Counted from the first letter of the stretch, positions 1 to 8,753 are shown. The stretch is DNA of 34,887 nt from an uncultured Lachnospiraceae bacterium (GCA_949132985.1 CASCGD010000022.1:1-34887), one strand, 5' to 3'. The notes: generated by a model from the letters alone, not told the origin. Program-made: numbers and translations.

Positions 1-1074
1 GATATTATCCGTATTTTTGACTGCTTGAACGATCTGCGGAACCTGCAGACCGCAGTTACCGCTACCAACAAGGAGGGCGGTCATGCGCAGGTGGCACTCA
101 GCTACACGCTGGGCGATGCCTATACGCTGGAGTACTGGACGGATATCGCAAAGAAGGTGGAGGAGATGGGCGCCAACTCCGTATGTATCAAGGATATGGC
201 GGGTCTGCTCACGCCTTACAGGGCAGAGGAACTCGTCAAATCCATGAGATCCAAGATCAGTATTCCCATCGAGCTGCACACGCACTATACGTCCGGCGTT
301 GCTTCCATGACATGCCTAAAGGCAGTGGAGGCAGGATGCGATATCATTGACACGGCGATGTCACCTTTTGCTCTGGGAACGAGCCAGCCTGCCACCGAGG
401 TTATGGCGGAGGCATTCAAGGGCACGGCGTATGATCCGGGCTTTGATCAGATGCTTTTGAAGGAGATCGCGGATTACTTCCGCCCGATACGCGAGGAGGC
501 GATCAAGAGTGGCCTTTTGAATACGAAGGTGCTGGGTGTGGATATCCAGACATTGCTGTATCAGGTTCCGGGCGGCATGCTCTCGAACATGGTATCGCAG
601 CTCAAGGAGCAGAACGCGGAAGACAAATATATGGAAGTACTCGAGGAGATCCCGAGAGTGCGCAAGGATCTGGGCGAGCCGCCGCTCGTCACCCCTTCCT
701 CACAGATCGTCGGTACGCAGGCGGTATTTAACGTGCTGATGGGTGAGCGCTACAAGGTTGCCACCAAGGAGACGAAGGACGTGCTGCTTGGCAAGTATGG
801 ACAGACCGTAAAACCTTTTAATCCGGAGGTTGTTGATAAGGTGCTCGGAGAGGAAAAGAAAAACGCGATTACCTGCCGCTATGCGGATCTTTTAGAGCCG
901 GAGCTGGACAAGATCGAGGCGGAGATGAAGCAGTGGAAGCAGCAGGACGAGGACGTTTTAAGCTACGCGCTCTTCCCTCAGGTTGCAACGGATTTCTTCA
1001 AGTATCGTCAGGCGCAGCAGACAGGGGTTGACCCGGCTGTGGCGGACGAAAAGAACAAAGCTTATCCGGTTTAG
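1..1074 (+). CDS. oadA: Oxaloacetate decarboxylase alpha / pyruvate carboxylase subunit B-type carboxyltransferase, 5' truncated
   Basis: The reading frame is open from base 1, so the start lies outside the window; 357 residues remain, with roughly 100 N-terminal residues missing if it has the family's usual 460-480. The first residues (DIIRIFD followed by NDLRNL) match the carboxyltransferase TIM barrel of OadA, PycB and transcarboxylase 5S. KDMAG, a metal- and biotin-binding-face motif, and the ELHTHYT strand with the metal-ligand HxH follow. The C-terminal part is the conserved PYC/OADA region (QVPGGMLSNM). The family moves carboxyl groups between carboxybiotin and pyruvate or oxaloacetate. 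The protein ends at KAYPV with no biotin-lysine (MKM) domain, so a separate biotin carrier must exist elsewhere. Family confident; exact substrate (oxaloacetate, pyruvate or methylmalonyl-CoA) undecided. Confidence 0.9.
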   Translation, partial: DIIRIFDCLNDLRNLQTAVTATNKEGGHAQVALSYTLGDAYTLEYWTDIAKKVEEMGANSVCIKDMAGLLTPYRAEELVKSMRSKISIPIELHTHYTSGVASMTCLKAVEAGCDIIDTAMSPFALGTSQPATEVMAEAFKGTAYDPGFDQMLLKEIADYFRPIREEAIKSGLLNTKVLGVDIQTLLYQVPGGMLSNMVSQLKEQNAEDKYMEVLEEIPRVRKDLGEPPLVTPSSQIVGTQAVFNVLMGERYKVATKETKDVLLGKYGQTVKPFNPEVVDKVLGEEKKNAITCRYADLLEPELDKIEAEMKQWKQQDEDVLSYALFPQVATDFFKYRQAQQTGVDPAVADEKNKAYPV

Positions 1075-1090
1075 TCTGTTTTTAAAAATC

Positions 1091-1162
1091 AGGCTGCTGC
1101 AAAAGAAATGTTGACATATACCACTTCCCATGTTGGCTTTTCTGGCGCGGCGGCCTTTTTTT
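1091..1162 (+). terminator. Probable intrinsic terminator after the carboxyltransferase gene
   Basis: AGGCTGCTGC (1091-1100) can pair along its whole length with GCGGCGGCCT (1147-1156), allowing G-U pairs, and seven T's follow (1156-1162). The 46-nt loop is longer than usual, so this is only a moderate call. Confidence 0.4.
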
Positions 1163-1205
1163 AGCCCCTTTGATTCTGATTCCGGGCCTGGCTGAACAAA
1201 AACCC

Positions 1206-1234
1206 TTGACGAAAATCCAAATTCGAGTTAGCAT
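1206..1234 (+). promoter_or_regulatory. Sigma-A-type promoter for the L,D-transpeptidase operon
   Basis: TTGACG (1206-1211) and TAGCAT (1229-1234) are separated by exactly 17 bp. The predicted transcript would start near 1241, about 60 nt upstream of the gene start at 1300, which has GGAGG at 1288-1292. Confidence 0.6.
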
Positions 1235-1299
1235 ATATCTATCGGTGTCCGGTCGAATTTATTTATCATTAACGGAAAATTTCTTTTGGAGGATGTTTC

Positions 1300-2754
1300 A
1301 TGGGAAAGAACAGTAATAGAAAAAGAAGCGCCGCGCTGCTGGCATTGCTGCTGTCGGTGTCGATACTTTTTGGCCTTGCCGGAAATGTAACGGATGTAAA
1401 GGCGGCAGGCAAGAACTACTACATAAAAATCAATAAGGGAACGAACGTGGTGACGGTTTATGAGTCCAATGGGACGCCTTATGTGGCGTTCACCTGTTCT
1501 GCGGGCAGCGCAACGCCGATTGGTACTTTTCATACGATGGCGAAATACCGCTGGCATACATTGGACGGTCCGAGCTATGGGCAGTATTGTACGCGCATTA
1601 CCGGTTCCATATTGTTCCACTCAGTGTGGTATTATCAGCAGACTATGAACTCACAGTCGTATGTGCAGTATAATAAGCTTGGCTCTCTGGCATCTCATGG
1701 CTGTGTCAGACTGACAGTTGCGGCCAGCAAATGGATTTATGACAATTGCCCTACCGGAACAAAGGTTACGATTTTTAACGGCTCTTCCAAGAATGATCCT
1801 CTCGGCAAACCAAAGACGATCAAGGTGAGCGGGTACAGCGGCTGGGACCCGACCGATCCGGATTCCAGAAATCCTTACAAGACAAAATCTACAAAGCCCG
1901 TGATTACCGTGTCGAAAAAGACGATTGCTCTCGGTGACAAGTTTGACAATGGTAACATGACGTGTAAGGATTCGGGCGGCAATGATATTACAAGCTGGGT
2001 GAGAACCACCGGAAAGGTTAATACAAAAAAAGAAGGAACTTATCCGGTGACCTACTGGGTGATTGATTCCTTTGGACGCACAGCCACAAAGAGCGTAACC
2101 TACAAAGTGGTTGACAAGAATCCGGTGACACTCACGGGAGTGAAGGAAAAGCTGACAAAGGAATACAAGAATACGCGCAATATGCTGGTGGGCCTGAAGG
2201 CAAAGGACTCGCTCGGAAGAGACCTTACGAATAAGATTGAGGTTTATATCAAAGCTCCGGGAAGTAAGAGCTATGTGAAATGCAAGAAGACGGAGTATAC
2301 CTTCGGCAAGCTGGGCACATATCAGGTGAAGTATGTTGTGACAAACCCGAATAATGGTAAGAAAACTACAAAGAAACAGACGATTGTCGTGAAGGATACG
2401 AAGGCTCCGAAGCTGCGCAGTGATAATGACTGGTCAGATATTGCCGTGACTTCCGACGAGCAGACGCTGTATTGGGATGATTTGATGGAAGATGTCTGGG
2501 CAGAGCTGCTCAGCGGAGAGGATATCACAGATGAGGTGACAATTAAGATTACCTCCCCGAATGGCAAATCCGTTACCGTCGGTGTAGGAGAAAGCTATAC
2601 TTTTGAGGAGGACGGCACTTACAAGCTTGTCTACACGGTAAAGAACCCGACCAAAAATGCAAAGGGCAACCGGGCATCTGCAAAGGCTACAAGAAATGTC
2701 GTGGCAGAGCTGGGCGAGGATACGTCTCAGCCGGAGGTTCCGGTGGATGAGTAA
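1300..2754 (+). CDS. Secreted L,D-transpeptidase (YkuD domain) with Ig-like C-terminal repeats
   Basis: 484 residues. A basic N-terminus and hydrophobic stretch (about residues 10-32) ending in VKAAG look like a signal peptide. The YkuD domain follows (about 38-160) with the catalytic motif SHGCVRL, nucleophile Cys135; such enzymes form 3-3 peptidoglycan crosslinks or attach proteins to the wall. The remainder (about 190-470) is made of repeated beta-rich Lys-rich segments containing phrases such as GTYPVTYWV, GTYQVKYVV and GTYKLVYTV, which look like bacterial Ig-like modules that probably hold the enzyme in the wall. GGAGG lies 7 nt before the ATG. The stop overlaps the start of the RpiR-type gene by 8 bp, so the two are probably translationally coupled. 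Wall target not determinable. Confidence 0.9.
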   Translation: MGKNSNRKRSAALLALLLSVSILFGLAGNVTDVKAAGKNYYIKINKGTNVVTVYESNGTPYVAFTCSAGSATPIGTFHTMAKYRWHTLDGPSYGQYCTRITGSILFHSVWYYQQTMNSQSYVQYNKLGSLASHGCVRLTVAASKWIYDNCPTGTKVTIFNGSSKNDPLGKPKTIKVSGYSGWDPTDPDSRNPYKTKSTKPVITVSKKTIALGDKFDNGNMTCKDSGGNDITSWVRTTGKVNTKKEGTYPVTYWVIDSFGRTATKSVTYKVVDKNPVTLTGVKEKLTKEYKNTRNMLVGLKAKDSLGRDLTNKIEVYIKAPGSKSYVKCKKTEYTFGKLGTYQVKYVVTNPNNGKKTTKKQTIVVKDTKAPKLRSDNDWSDIAVTSDEQTLYWDDLMEDVWAELLSGEDITDEVTIKITSPNGKSVTVGVGESYTFEEDGTYKLVYTVKNPTKNAKGNRASAKATRNVVAELGEDTSQPEVPVDE

Positions 2755-3679
2755 TACGAATGAGCTGACCGTCCGCATCAATCAGGCGTATGGCAGCATG
2801 AGCAAGGGACAGAAGCTCCTTGCTACCTATATTACAGATAATTATGACAAAGCGGTATTTCTCACGGCGGCGAAGCTCGGCGAGGTTGTAGGCGTGAGCG
2901 AGTCCACTGTGGTACGCTTTGCGTCACATTTGGGATACAAAGGATATCCGGAGTTTCAGAAGGCGCTTGAGGAGATGGTGCGCAACAAGCTCAATTCCAT
3001 CCAGCGCATGGAAGTTACCTACGGCAGGATTACGCAGTCCCAGATTTTGGAAACGGTTTTGCAGACCGACATGGAAAAGATCAAACATACAATGGAAAAC
3101 ATAGATCAGAATGCATTTGAGGTAGCTGTGGATACGATTTTGCGGGCAAAGACGGTCTATATTGTCGGTATTCGCAGCTGTGCCCCTCTGGCGAGCTTTC
3201 TGGCCTTTTATTTAAATCTGATGTTTGAACATGTGGTTCAGCTCAACACAAATAACTCCAGCGAGCTGTTTGAGCAGATGGTGCGCATCAGCGGCGAGGA
3301 TGTGATTATCGGCATCAGTTTTCCGCGTTATTCCATGCGCACGCTCAAGGCGATGGAGTTTGCAAACAACCGGAATGCGAAGGTAATCACGCTGACGGAC
3401 AGTGTCCATTCGCCGATGAATTTGTATTCATCCTGCAATTTGATCGCCAGCAGCGATATGGCTTCCATCGTGGATTCACTGGTGGCTCCTTTGAGCGTCA
3501 TCAACGCGCTGATCGTTGCGCTGTGCATGAAAAAGCAGAGTGAGGTTGTAAAGACGCTGGAGGAGCTTGAAAGTATTTGGGACGAGTATCAGGTGTATGA
3601 GAGCGATGAGATCAACTACATTGATGATTCCATGAAAATGCGGTATGCAAAGCTGGGAGATGAAGATGCGAAGCTATGA
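2747..3679 (+). CDS. MurR/RpiR-family transcriptional regulator (HTH + SIS)
   Basis: 310 residues from an ATG at 2747, chosen because GGAGG (2733-2737) sits 9 nt upstream and because the protein then begins at the family's usual N-terminus; the longer frame upstream is only the transpeptidase gene read out of frame. Residues about 1-80 form the RpiR helix-turn-helix (KLGEVVGVSESTVVRFASHLGYKGY). Residues about 125-260 are a sugar isomerase (SIS) domain beginning TVYIVGIRSCAPLASF, which binds phosphosugars such as MurNAc-6-P in relatives. The gene overlaps both neighbours (8 bp and 14 bp), which suggests a role connected with wall synthesis or recycling. The effector and targets are unknown; no sugar gene is adjacent. 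Confidence 0.9.
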   Translation: MSNTNELTVRINQAYGSMSKGQKLLATYITDNYDKAVFLTAAKLGEVVGVSESTVVRFASHLGYKGYPEFQKALEEMVRNKLNSIQRMEVTYGRITQSQILETVLQTDMEKIKHTMENIDQNAFEVAVDTILRAKTVYIVGIRSCAPLASFLAFYLNLMFEHVVQLNTNNSSELFEQMVRISGEDVIIGISFPRYSMRTLKAMEFANNRNAKVITLTDSVHSPMNLYSSCNLIASSDMASIVDSLVAPLSVINALIVALCMKKQSEVVKTLEELESIWDEYQVYESDEINYIDDSMKMRYAKLGDEDAKL

Positions 3680-5039
3680 GCTGATTATCATCGGCGCCGG
3701 AGCTGCCGGTATGATGGCGGCAGTCTCAGCGGCGGAAAATGGGATACCCGGTGAAAAGATTCTTGTGCTTGAGCGAAATGAGAAGCCGGGGAAGAAAATA
3801 TACATAACAGGGAAGGGAAGATGCAACCTGACAAATGCCTGCGGGGCGGATGAACTTTTTTCAAACATACCCCGACAGGCAAAGTTTTTATATCCTGCGT
3901 TCTATGCCTTTTCAAATCAAAACGCGATTGAATTTTTTGAACATGCGGGTATGAAAACGAAGACAGAGCGTGGAAATCGGGTTTTTCCGGCATCCGGCCA
4001 CGCGTCGGATGTCATTCGGGTGTTGGCGGATGAAATGAAAAGAAATGGTATTCGCGTGGAATATCATGCGCGGGTGAAGCGTCTTCTGGAGCGGGAAGGT
4101 GAGATCCGGGGCACTGTTCTCTGCGATGGAAAATGTTTTGATGCAGAGCGCGTGCTGATCGCCACCGGAGGCATGTCTTATCCTTCCACCGGTTCAAGCG
4201 GCGACGGCTATGTGCTGGCGCGGCAGATGGGGCATGAGATTACCGGACTGCATCCGTCCCTTGTCCCTTTTGCGGCGGGAGATGAGGATCTTGTGCCCGC
4301 GTTACAGGGACTCGCACCAAAAAATGTGCGTGTGAAGATTTTTGACCCGAGAAAGCCGAAAAAGATTTTGTTTGAGGATTTTGGGGAGATGCTCTTTACG
4401 CACTTTGGCGTGAGCGGTCCGCTGATGCTCACTGCCAGCTCGCTTGTGGGGGCGCATCTGGATGCGGGAGGACCGGATAGACGTCCGGATAGACGCTCGG
4501 ATGGAGAGGATGCGTGTCAGGCAGGCTATGGTGGGGAAAGTCCGGTCGGGAATCATTCGGATGGATCATTGACGCTTCTGATCGACTGGAAGCCGGCACT
4601 TTCCGAGGAGGAGCTGGACCGGAGAATTTTGCGGGATTTTGAGGAAAACAAAAACCGCCAGTTTAAAAATGCGCTGGGAGGACTCATCCCGGCGAAGCTG
4701 ATTCCGGTTTTGATTGCACGCAGCGGCATCCCGGGGGAGAAGAAAGTTAATGGTATTACCCGCCAGGAACGGAAAAACCTTACATTGTGCCTGAAGCAGT
4801 TTTCTGTTACACTGACGGGACTGCGGGATTTTAATGAGGCGATCATCACCAGGGGCGGCATCGCTCTAAACGGGGTCAATCCCTCGACAATGGAGTCAAA
4901 ACGTATCAGGGGTCTGTTGTTTGCAGGGGAGGTGCTGGATCTGGATGCTCTGACCGGCGGCTTCAATTTGCAGATTGCATGGTCTACCGGATATCTGGCG
5001 GGCTTTCACGCAGCAGAGGAATACCGGTTATCAAAATAG
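3666..5039 (+). CDS. HI0933/YhiN-family NAD(P)/FAD-dependent flavoprotein
   Basis: 457 residues from ATG 3666, with GGGAG (3655-3659) 6 nt upstream; ATG 3660 is possible but too close to that site. The N-terminal dinucleotide-binding Rossmann motif is GAGAAGMMAA. Family signatures follow: GKGRCNLTNA, ATGGMSYPSTGSSGDGY and, near the C-terminus, GGFNLQIAWSTGYLAG. The biochemical role of the family is not settled. Residues about 265-298 form a hydrophilic Arg/Asp/Gly-rich insert partly encoded by a 12-bp tandem repeat (PDRR-PDRR-SDGE); it falls between conserved segments and looks like a local expansion. The 5' end overlaps the RpiR gene by 14 bp. Confidence 0.88.
   Translation: MRSYELIIIGAGAAGMMAAVSAAENGIPGEKILVLERNEKPGKKIYITGKGRCNLTNACGADELFSNIPRQAKFLYPAFYAFSNQNAIEFFEHAGMKTKTERGNRVFPASGHASDVIRVLADEMKRNGIRVEYHARVKRLLEREGEIRGTVLCDGKCFDAERVLIATGGMSYPSTGSSGDGYVLARQMGHEITGLHPSLVPFAAGDEDLVPALQGLAPKNVRVKIFDPRKPKKILFEDFGEMLFTHFGVSGPLMLTASSLVGAHLDAGGPDRRPDRRSDGEDACQAGYGGESPVGNHSDGSLTLLIDWKPALSEEELDRRILRDFEENKNRQFKNALGGLIPAKLIPVLIARSGIPGEKKVNGITRQERKNLTLCLKQFSVTLTGLRDFNEAIITRGGIALNGVNPSTMESKRIRGLLFAGEVLDLDALTGGFNLQIAWSTGYLAGFHAAEEYRLSK
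4473..4508 (+). repeat. 12-bp tandem repeat inside the HI0933-type gene
   Basis: CCGGATAGACGT is followed by CCGGATAGACGC and then a diverged third unit, TCGGATGGAGAG. The 12-bp period keeps frame and adds four residues per unit, so copy number could vary without breaking the protein. Confidence 0.75.
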
Positions 5040-5081
5040 CTGAGTGATAACCTAATAAATATAAGGAGTGATAGAGGGAAA

Positions 5082-5759
5082 ATGGCATTTAACATTGCAA
5101 TTGATGGCCCTGCTGGGGCCGGAAAAAGCACCGTCGCAAAGGCATTAGCGGCGCGAATGGGGTATGTCTATGTGGATACGGGGGCGATGTACCGTGCGAT
5201 GGCGTACTTCTTTTTGCAGAAGGAAATCGGAAAAGAGGATGAGTCTGCGATTATCGGGGCGGTGGATGGAGCGGATGTGACGATCCGTTACGAGAATGGT
5301 ACGCAGCAGGTGTTTCTTAACGGAGAGAACGTTACCGGATTTTTGCGCACCGAGGAGGTTGGGAATATGGCGTCTCAGACGAGCGTGTATCCGGCCGTGC
5401 GTAAAAAGCTTGTGGCTCTCCAGCAAAAGCTGGCGAAGACGACAGATGTCATCATGGATGGCAGGGATATCGGGACATGTGTGCTTCCCGATGCACAGGT
5501 AAAAATCTATCTGACCGCAAGCACACAGACCCGCGCGAAGCGGCGCTTCGACGAGCTGTTGGCAAAGGGTGAGATGCCGGATTTAAAACAGATTGAGGCG
5601 GATATTAAGGAGCGGGATTACCGCGATATGCACCGGGAGATGTCTCCTCTGATGCAGGCAGATGACGCGCTGCTTGTAGATTCCTCCGGGCTTTCTGTTG
5701 ATGAGGTGGTTGCGAGGATTGCAGCGATTGTGGATGAGCGGGCTGGCCGTGAGCCATAA
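5082..5759 (+). CDS. cmk: Cytidylate kinase
   Basis: 225 residues, the normal length for Cmk. It phosphorylates CMP/dCMP to the diphosphates in the cytoplasm. The Walker A motif GPAGAGKS is at residues 9-16. YVDTGAMYRAMAYF, MDGRDIGTCVLPDA (the nucleotide-binding DGRDIGT signature) and the lid region with KERDYRDMHRE all match the family. AAGGAG (5063-5068) and GAGGG (5074-5078) lie upstream; neither has perfect spacing, but the start is fixed by the conserved N-terminus. In many Clostridia cmk is followed by ispH and S1, exactly as here. Confidence 0.97.
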   Translation: MAFNIAIDGPAGAGKSTVAKALAARMGYVYVDTGAMYRAMAYFFLQKEIGKEDESAIIGAVDGADVTIRYENGTQQVFLNGENVTGFLRTEEVGNMASQTSVYPAVRKKLVALQQKLAKTTDVIMDGRDIGTCVLPDAQVKIYLTASTQTRAKRRFDELLAKGEMPDLKQIEADIKERDYRDMHREMSPLMQADDALLVDSSGLSVDEVVARIAAIVDERAGREP

Positions 5760-5810
5760 AGGCGTGTTCCATATATCCAAAGTACAGGGTAAAGGAGAGG
5801 CAAAGCTGAT

Positions 5811-6668
5811 ATGAAAGTAACGGTTGCGAAGAGCGCGGGCTTCTGCTTTGGCGTAAAGCGTGCGGTGGAGCTGGTTTATGAGCAGACGGCGAAGGAGGGG
5901 GCGCTCTATACCTATGGGCCGATCATCCACAACGAAGAGGTTGTACGGGATCTGGAGGAGAAGGGGGTACGGGTCATAGAGGATGTCTCACAGCTTTCCG
6001 GTCTGCCAAAAGGCCGGGTCGTCATTCGCTCCCACGGTGTCGGCCGGGAAGTGACGGAGCAGCTGAGGGAATCCGGGTTTGAGGTTTTGGATGCCACGTG
6101 TCCGTTTGTAAAAAAAATCCATCGCATTGTCGCGGATCATTCTGCGGCGGGGGAGCACATCATTATAATAGGAAATCCGAGCCATCCCGAGGTGGAAGGG
6201 ATCTGCGGATGGTGTGACAGATCTCATACAACTGTTATTGAAACCCGCCAGGAAGCGGAGCAATTTGCGCTTTCGGAGAGAAAAAAGCTTTGTATCGTGT
6301 CGCAAACGACATATAACAACAATAAATTTGAGAATTTAGTTGAAATTATCGAAAATAAAGGTTATTATATAAGCATATGTATTTTAAATACCATCTGCAA
6401 CGCTACGGAAGAGCGACAGAGGGAGGCAAGGAGCCTGGCAAGGAGGTCGCAGGCAATGATTGTTGTTGGCGGCAGACACAGTTCCAACACGCAGAAGTTA
6501 TTTGAGATATGTAAGGATGAATGTAACAATACTTACTATATACAGACACTGGAAGATTTAGACGTAACTGAACTTCGTGGACTTGATAATGTAGGTATTA
6601 CTGCAGGGGCATCCACCCCAAATAATATTATTGAGGAGGTTCAAAAGTATGTCAGAGATGAGCTTTGA
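5811..6668 (+). CDS. ispH: 4-hydroxy-3-methylbut-2-enyl diphosphate reductase
   Basis: 285 residues. IspH catalyses the last step of the MEP isoprenoid pathway, reducing HMBPP to IPP and DMAPP with a [4Fe-4S] cluster. The three cluster cysteines are visible: Cys12 (GFCFGVKRAV), Cys97 (DATCPFV) and Cys196 (NTICNATEERQ). The substrate-binding SHGVG, GNPSHPEVEG and GGRHSSNTQKL motifs are present, and the end (GASTPNNIIEEV) is the family's normal C-terminus. In several Clostridia IspH and S1 are one fused polypeptide; here they are separate, with the last 20 bp overlapping the S1 start in another frame. The 3' third is visibly more A+T-rich than the 5' part. Confidence 0.97.
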   Translation: MKVTVAKSAGFCFGVKRAVELVYEQTAKEGALYTYGPIIHNEEVVRDLEEKGVRVIEDVSQLSGLPKGRVVIRSHGVGREVTEQLRESGFEVLDATCPFVKKIHRIVADHSAAGEHIIIIGNPSHPEVEGICGWCDRSHTTVIETRQEAEQFALSERKKLCIVSQTTYNNNKFENLVEIIENKGYYISICILNTICNATEERQREARSLARRSQAMIVVGGRHSSNTQKLFEICKDECNNTYYIQTLEDLDVTELRGLDNVGITAGASTPNNIIEEVQKYVRDEL

Positions 6669-7749
6669 ACAAATGTTAGACGAGTCTTTTAAGACAATCA
6701 GACAAAATGAAATTGTGGAGGGTACGGTCATCGATGTAAAACCGGACGAGATTGTCTTGAACATCGGATATAAGTCAGACGGAATCATCAGCCGTAGTGA
6801 GTACACAAACGAGCCAAATGTTGATCTTACCACGATTATTTCTGTCGGTGACAAGATGGAGGCAAAGGTAAAGAGAGTGAATGACGGCGAAGGTCAGGTA
6901 CTTCTTTCTTACAAGAGCCTTGCGGCAGAAAAAGGCAGCAAGCGCCTTGAGGAGGCTTTTGAGAACGGCGAGGTACTCACCGCAAAGGTTGCGCAGGTGC
7001 TGACCGGCGGTTTAAGTGTTATTGTGGACGAGGCGCGTGTATTTATTCCTGCAAGTCTTGTGAGCGATACCTACGAGAAAGATTTATCCAAATATGAGGG
7101 ACAGGACATCGAGTTTGTAATCACTGAGTTCAACCCGAGAAGACGCCGTATTATCGGTGACCGGAAGCAGCTCGTTGCAGCGAGAAAGGCAGAGCTTCAG
7201 AAAGAGCTGTTTGAAAAGATCAGAATCGGTGATGTTGTCGAGGGAACCGTTAAAAATGTTACTGATTTCGGTGCATTTATCGATCTGGGCGGCGTAGACG
7301 GCCTGCTTCACATCTCAGAGATGAGCTGGGGCAGAATCGAGAATCCGAAGAAGGTATTCAATGTCGGAGACGTTGCAAGGGTGTTTATCAAGGACATCAA
7401 CGATACAAAGATTGCACTCTCCATGAAATTCCCGGAGGCAAATCCCTGGAATAACGCCGAGGAGAAGTTTGCTGTGGGCACCGTATTAAAGGGAACCGTT
7501 GCACGTATGACTGATTTTGGCGCGTTTGTTGAATTGACGCCCGGAATCGATGCGTTGCTGCACGTATCGCAGATCGCCAGAGAGCACATCGAAAAGCCCT
7601 CCGACGTATTGAAAATCGGTCAGGAGATTGAGGCAAAGGTTGTTGATTTCAACGAGGCAGATAAGAAGATCAGCCTGAGCATGAAGGCGTTGCTCACCTC
7701 GGAGGAGAATGCTGCTCCCGCTGAGGCATCCGCAGAGGACGCTGAATAA
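6649..7749 (+). CDS. rpsA: Ribosomal protein S1-like protein, four S1 domains
   Basis: 366 residues from ATG 6649, with AGGAGG (6634-6639) 9 nt upstream and inside the ispH gene. It contains four S1/OB-fold RNA-binding domains: about residues 15-85, 100-165, 183-252 (GDVVEGTVKNVTDFGAFIDL) and 268-340 (GTVLKGTVARMTDFGAFVEL). Domains 3 and 4 have the most typical S1 sequence. Four-domain S1 proteins are usual in Firmicutes, where S1 is shorter than the six-domain E. coli protein, and they bind mRNA or act at the ribosome. The C-terminus is a short acidic Ala/Glu tail. The overlap with ispH suggests coupled translation. Confidence 0.93.
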   Translation: MSEMSFEQMLDESFKTIRQNEIVEGTVIDVKPDEIVLNIGYKSDGIISRSEYTNEPNVDLTTIISVGDKMEAKVKRVNDGEGQVLLSYKSLAAEKGSKRLEEAFENGEVLTAKVAQVLTGGLSVIVDEARVFIPASLVSDTYEKDLSKYEGQDIEFVITEFNPRRRRIIGDRKQLVAARKAELQKELFEKIRIGDVVEGTVKNVTDFGAFIDLGGVDGLLHISEMSWGRIENPKKVFNVGDVARVFIKDINDTKIALSMKFPEANPWNNAEEKFAVGTVLKGTVARMTDFGAFVELTPGIDALLHVSQIAREHIEKPSDVLKIGQEIEAKVVDFNEADKKISLSMKALLTSEENAAPAEASAEDAE

Positions 7750-7780
7750 TTTTTGACTTAAAAAACAGAGAAATCTCTGA

Positions 7781-7811
7781 TTGCAGGGGCCCCAACAAGG
7801 GGTTCCTGTAA
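7781..7811 (+). other. Strong hairpin between the S1 gene and cheR, no T-tract
   Basis: Thirteen bases (7781-7793) pair fully, counting G-U pairs, with 7799-7811 around an AACAA loop. There is no run of T's after it, so it is not a classic terminator. It could be an mRNA 3'-end stabiliser or processing site separating the S1 and cheR messages. Confidence 0.5.
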
Positions 7812-7866
7812 TTGAACCTGACGTGGAACAGTAACACAAAAACCATATAAAAGGAAGTAGCATAAA

Positions 7867-8643
7867 ATGTTAGATAATTATGAAAAATTTAAAAAAGACA
7901 TTTATACACTGACCAAAATTGATTTGAACGCTTACAAGGAAAAGCAGATGCGCCGCAGGATTGACACATTGATTGGGAAGAATAATGTGGATTCCTACGA
8001 CAAATATGTGAAGCTGATTAAGGAAAACAAAGATAAATTTGAGCAGTTCGTAAACTTCCTTACGATTAACGTATCAGAGTTTTACCGGAATCCTGAGCAG
8101 TGGACGACTCTGGATAAGGAGGTGTTCCCGAAGCTGATTGAGAAATTCGGCAAGAGACTTACCATCTGGAGTGCGGCATGTTCCACCGGTGATGAGCCGT
8201 ATTCCCTGGTTATGGCGCTCAGCAAGCATCTGGCATTAAACGATATCAAGATTATTGCAACCGATATTGACAAGCAGGTGCTGGAGGCGGCTAAGGTCGG
8301 ATTGTACAATGCGAAGAGTATTGCGGCTGTGCCGGATGAGTTCAAGAAGAAGTATTTCAAGAAGATTGGCGCCTCCTATCAGATTGCGGATGAGATCAAA
8401 CGGCGCGTGGAATTCCGCGAGCATAATCTTCTGCGCGATTCGTATCCGAAGGGCTGTCATCTGATCGTCTGCCGGAATGTAGTCATCTATTTTACCGACG
8501 ATGCCAAGGACGAGATCTACGCGAAGTTTAATCAGTCGTTACATAAAGGCGGCGTGCTTTTCATAGGAAGCACCGAGCAGATTATGAATTATAAGGAGCT
8601 GGGTTATATCAGGAATCGTTCGTTCTTCTTTGAGAAGGAGTAA
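7867..8643 (+). CDS. cheR: Chemotaxis protein methyltransferase CheR
   Basis: 258 residues, typical for CheR, which methylates glutamates on chemoreceptors using S-adenosylmethionine. The N-terminal helical CheR_N region has KEKQMRRRID. The SAM-binding domain has FLTINVSEFYRNPEQW, SAACSTGDEPYSLVM (the SAM loop), IIATDIDKQVLEAA and, late in the protein, LIVCRNVVIYF. GGAAG is upstream of the ATG. No other chemotaxis gene is nearby, so cheR is an isolated copy here, as often seen in Lachnospiraceae. A hairpin terminator follows the stop. Confidence 0.95.
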   Translation: MLDNYEKFKKDIYTLTKIDLNAYKEKQMRRRIDTLIGKNNVDSYDKYVKLIKENKDKFEQFVNFLTINVSEFYRNPEQWTTLDKEVFPKLIEKFGKRLTIWSAACSTGDEPYSLVMALSKHLALNDIKIIATDIDKQVLEAAKVGLYNAKSIAAVPDEFKKKYFKKIGASYQIADEIKRRVEFREHNLLRDSYPKGCHLIVCRNVVIYFTDDAKDEIYAKFNQSLHKGGVLFIGSTEQIMNYKELGYIRNRSFFFEKE

Positions 8644-8667
8644 ATGAAACAGAGATTGCATGGAATG

Positions 8668-8697
8668 AAAAACCGACGGTATTTGCCGTCGGTTTTT
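8668..8697 (+). terminator. Bidirectional intrinsic terminator after cheR
   Basis: CCGACGG (8673-8679) pairs with CCGTCGG (8686-8692), extended by A5/T5 on the flanks (8668-8672 and 8693-8697). The T-run on each strand makes it usable both for cheR and for any reverse-strand transcript coming from 8753. Confidence 0.85.
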
Positions 8698-8753
8698 GTT
8701 TGACTGAATGATTAGGCATTACGCGCACTAAGCTCGAAAGAACCTCCTCAAGT
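8668..8753 (-). ncRNA. Candidate small RNA, reverse strand, driven by repeat-borne promoter
   Basis: A reverse-strand promoter (TTGAAT, 17 bp, TATAAT, spanning 8788-8760) would start a transcript near 8753 that ends at the terminator shared with cheR, giving about 85 nt. The transcript contains GAGGAGG near its 5' end, but no start codon lies at a useful distance, so a short untranslated RNA is favoured over a peptide gene. This is inference from promoter and terminator only. Confidence 0.3.

Noticed and set aside
1111-1139. Consensus TTGACA upstream of the transpeptidase gene
   Set aside because: No -10 box at a workable distance, and it lies in the loop of the putative terminator.
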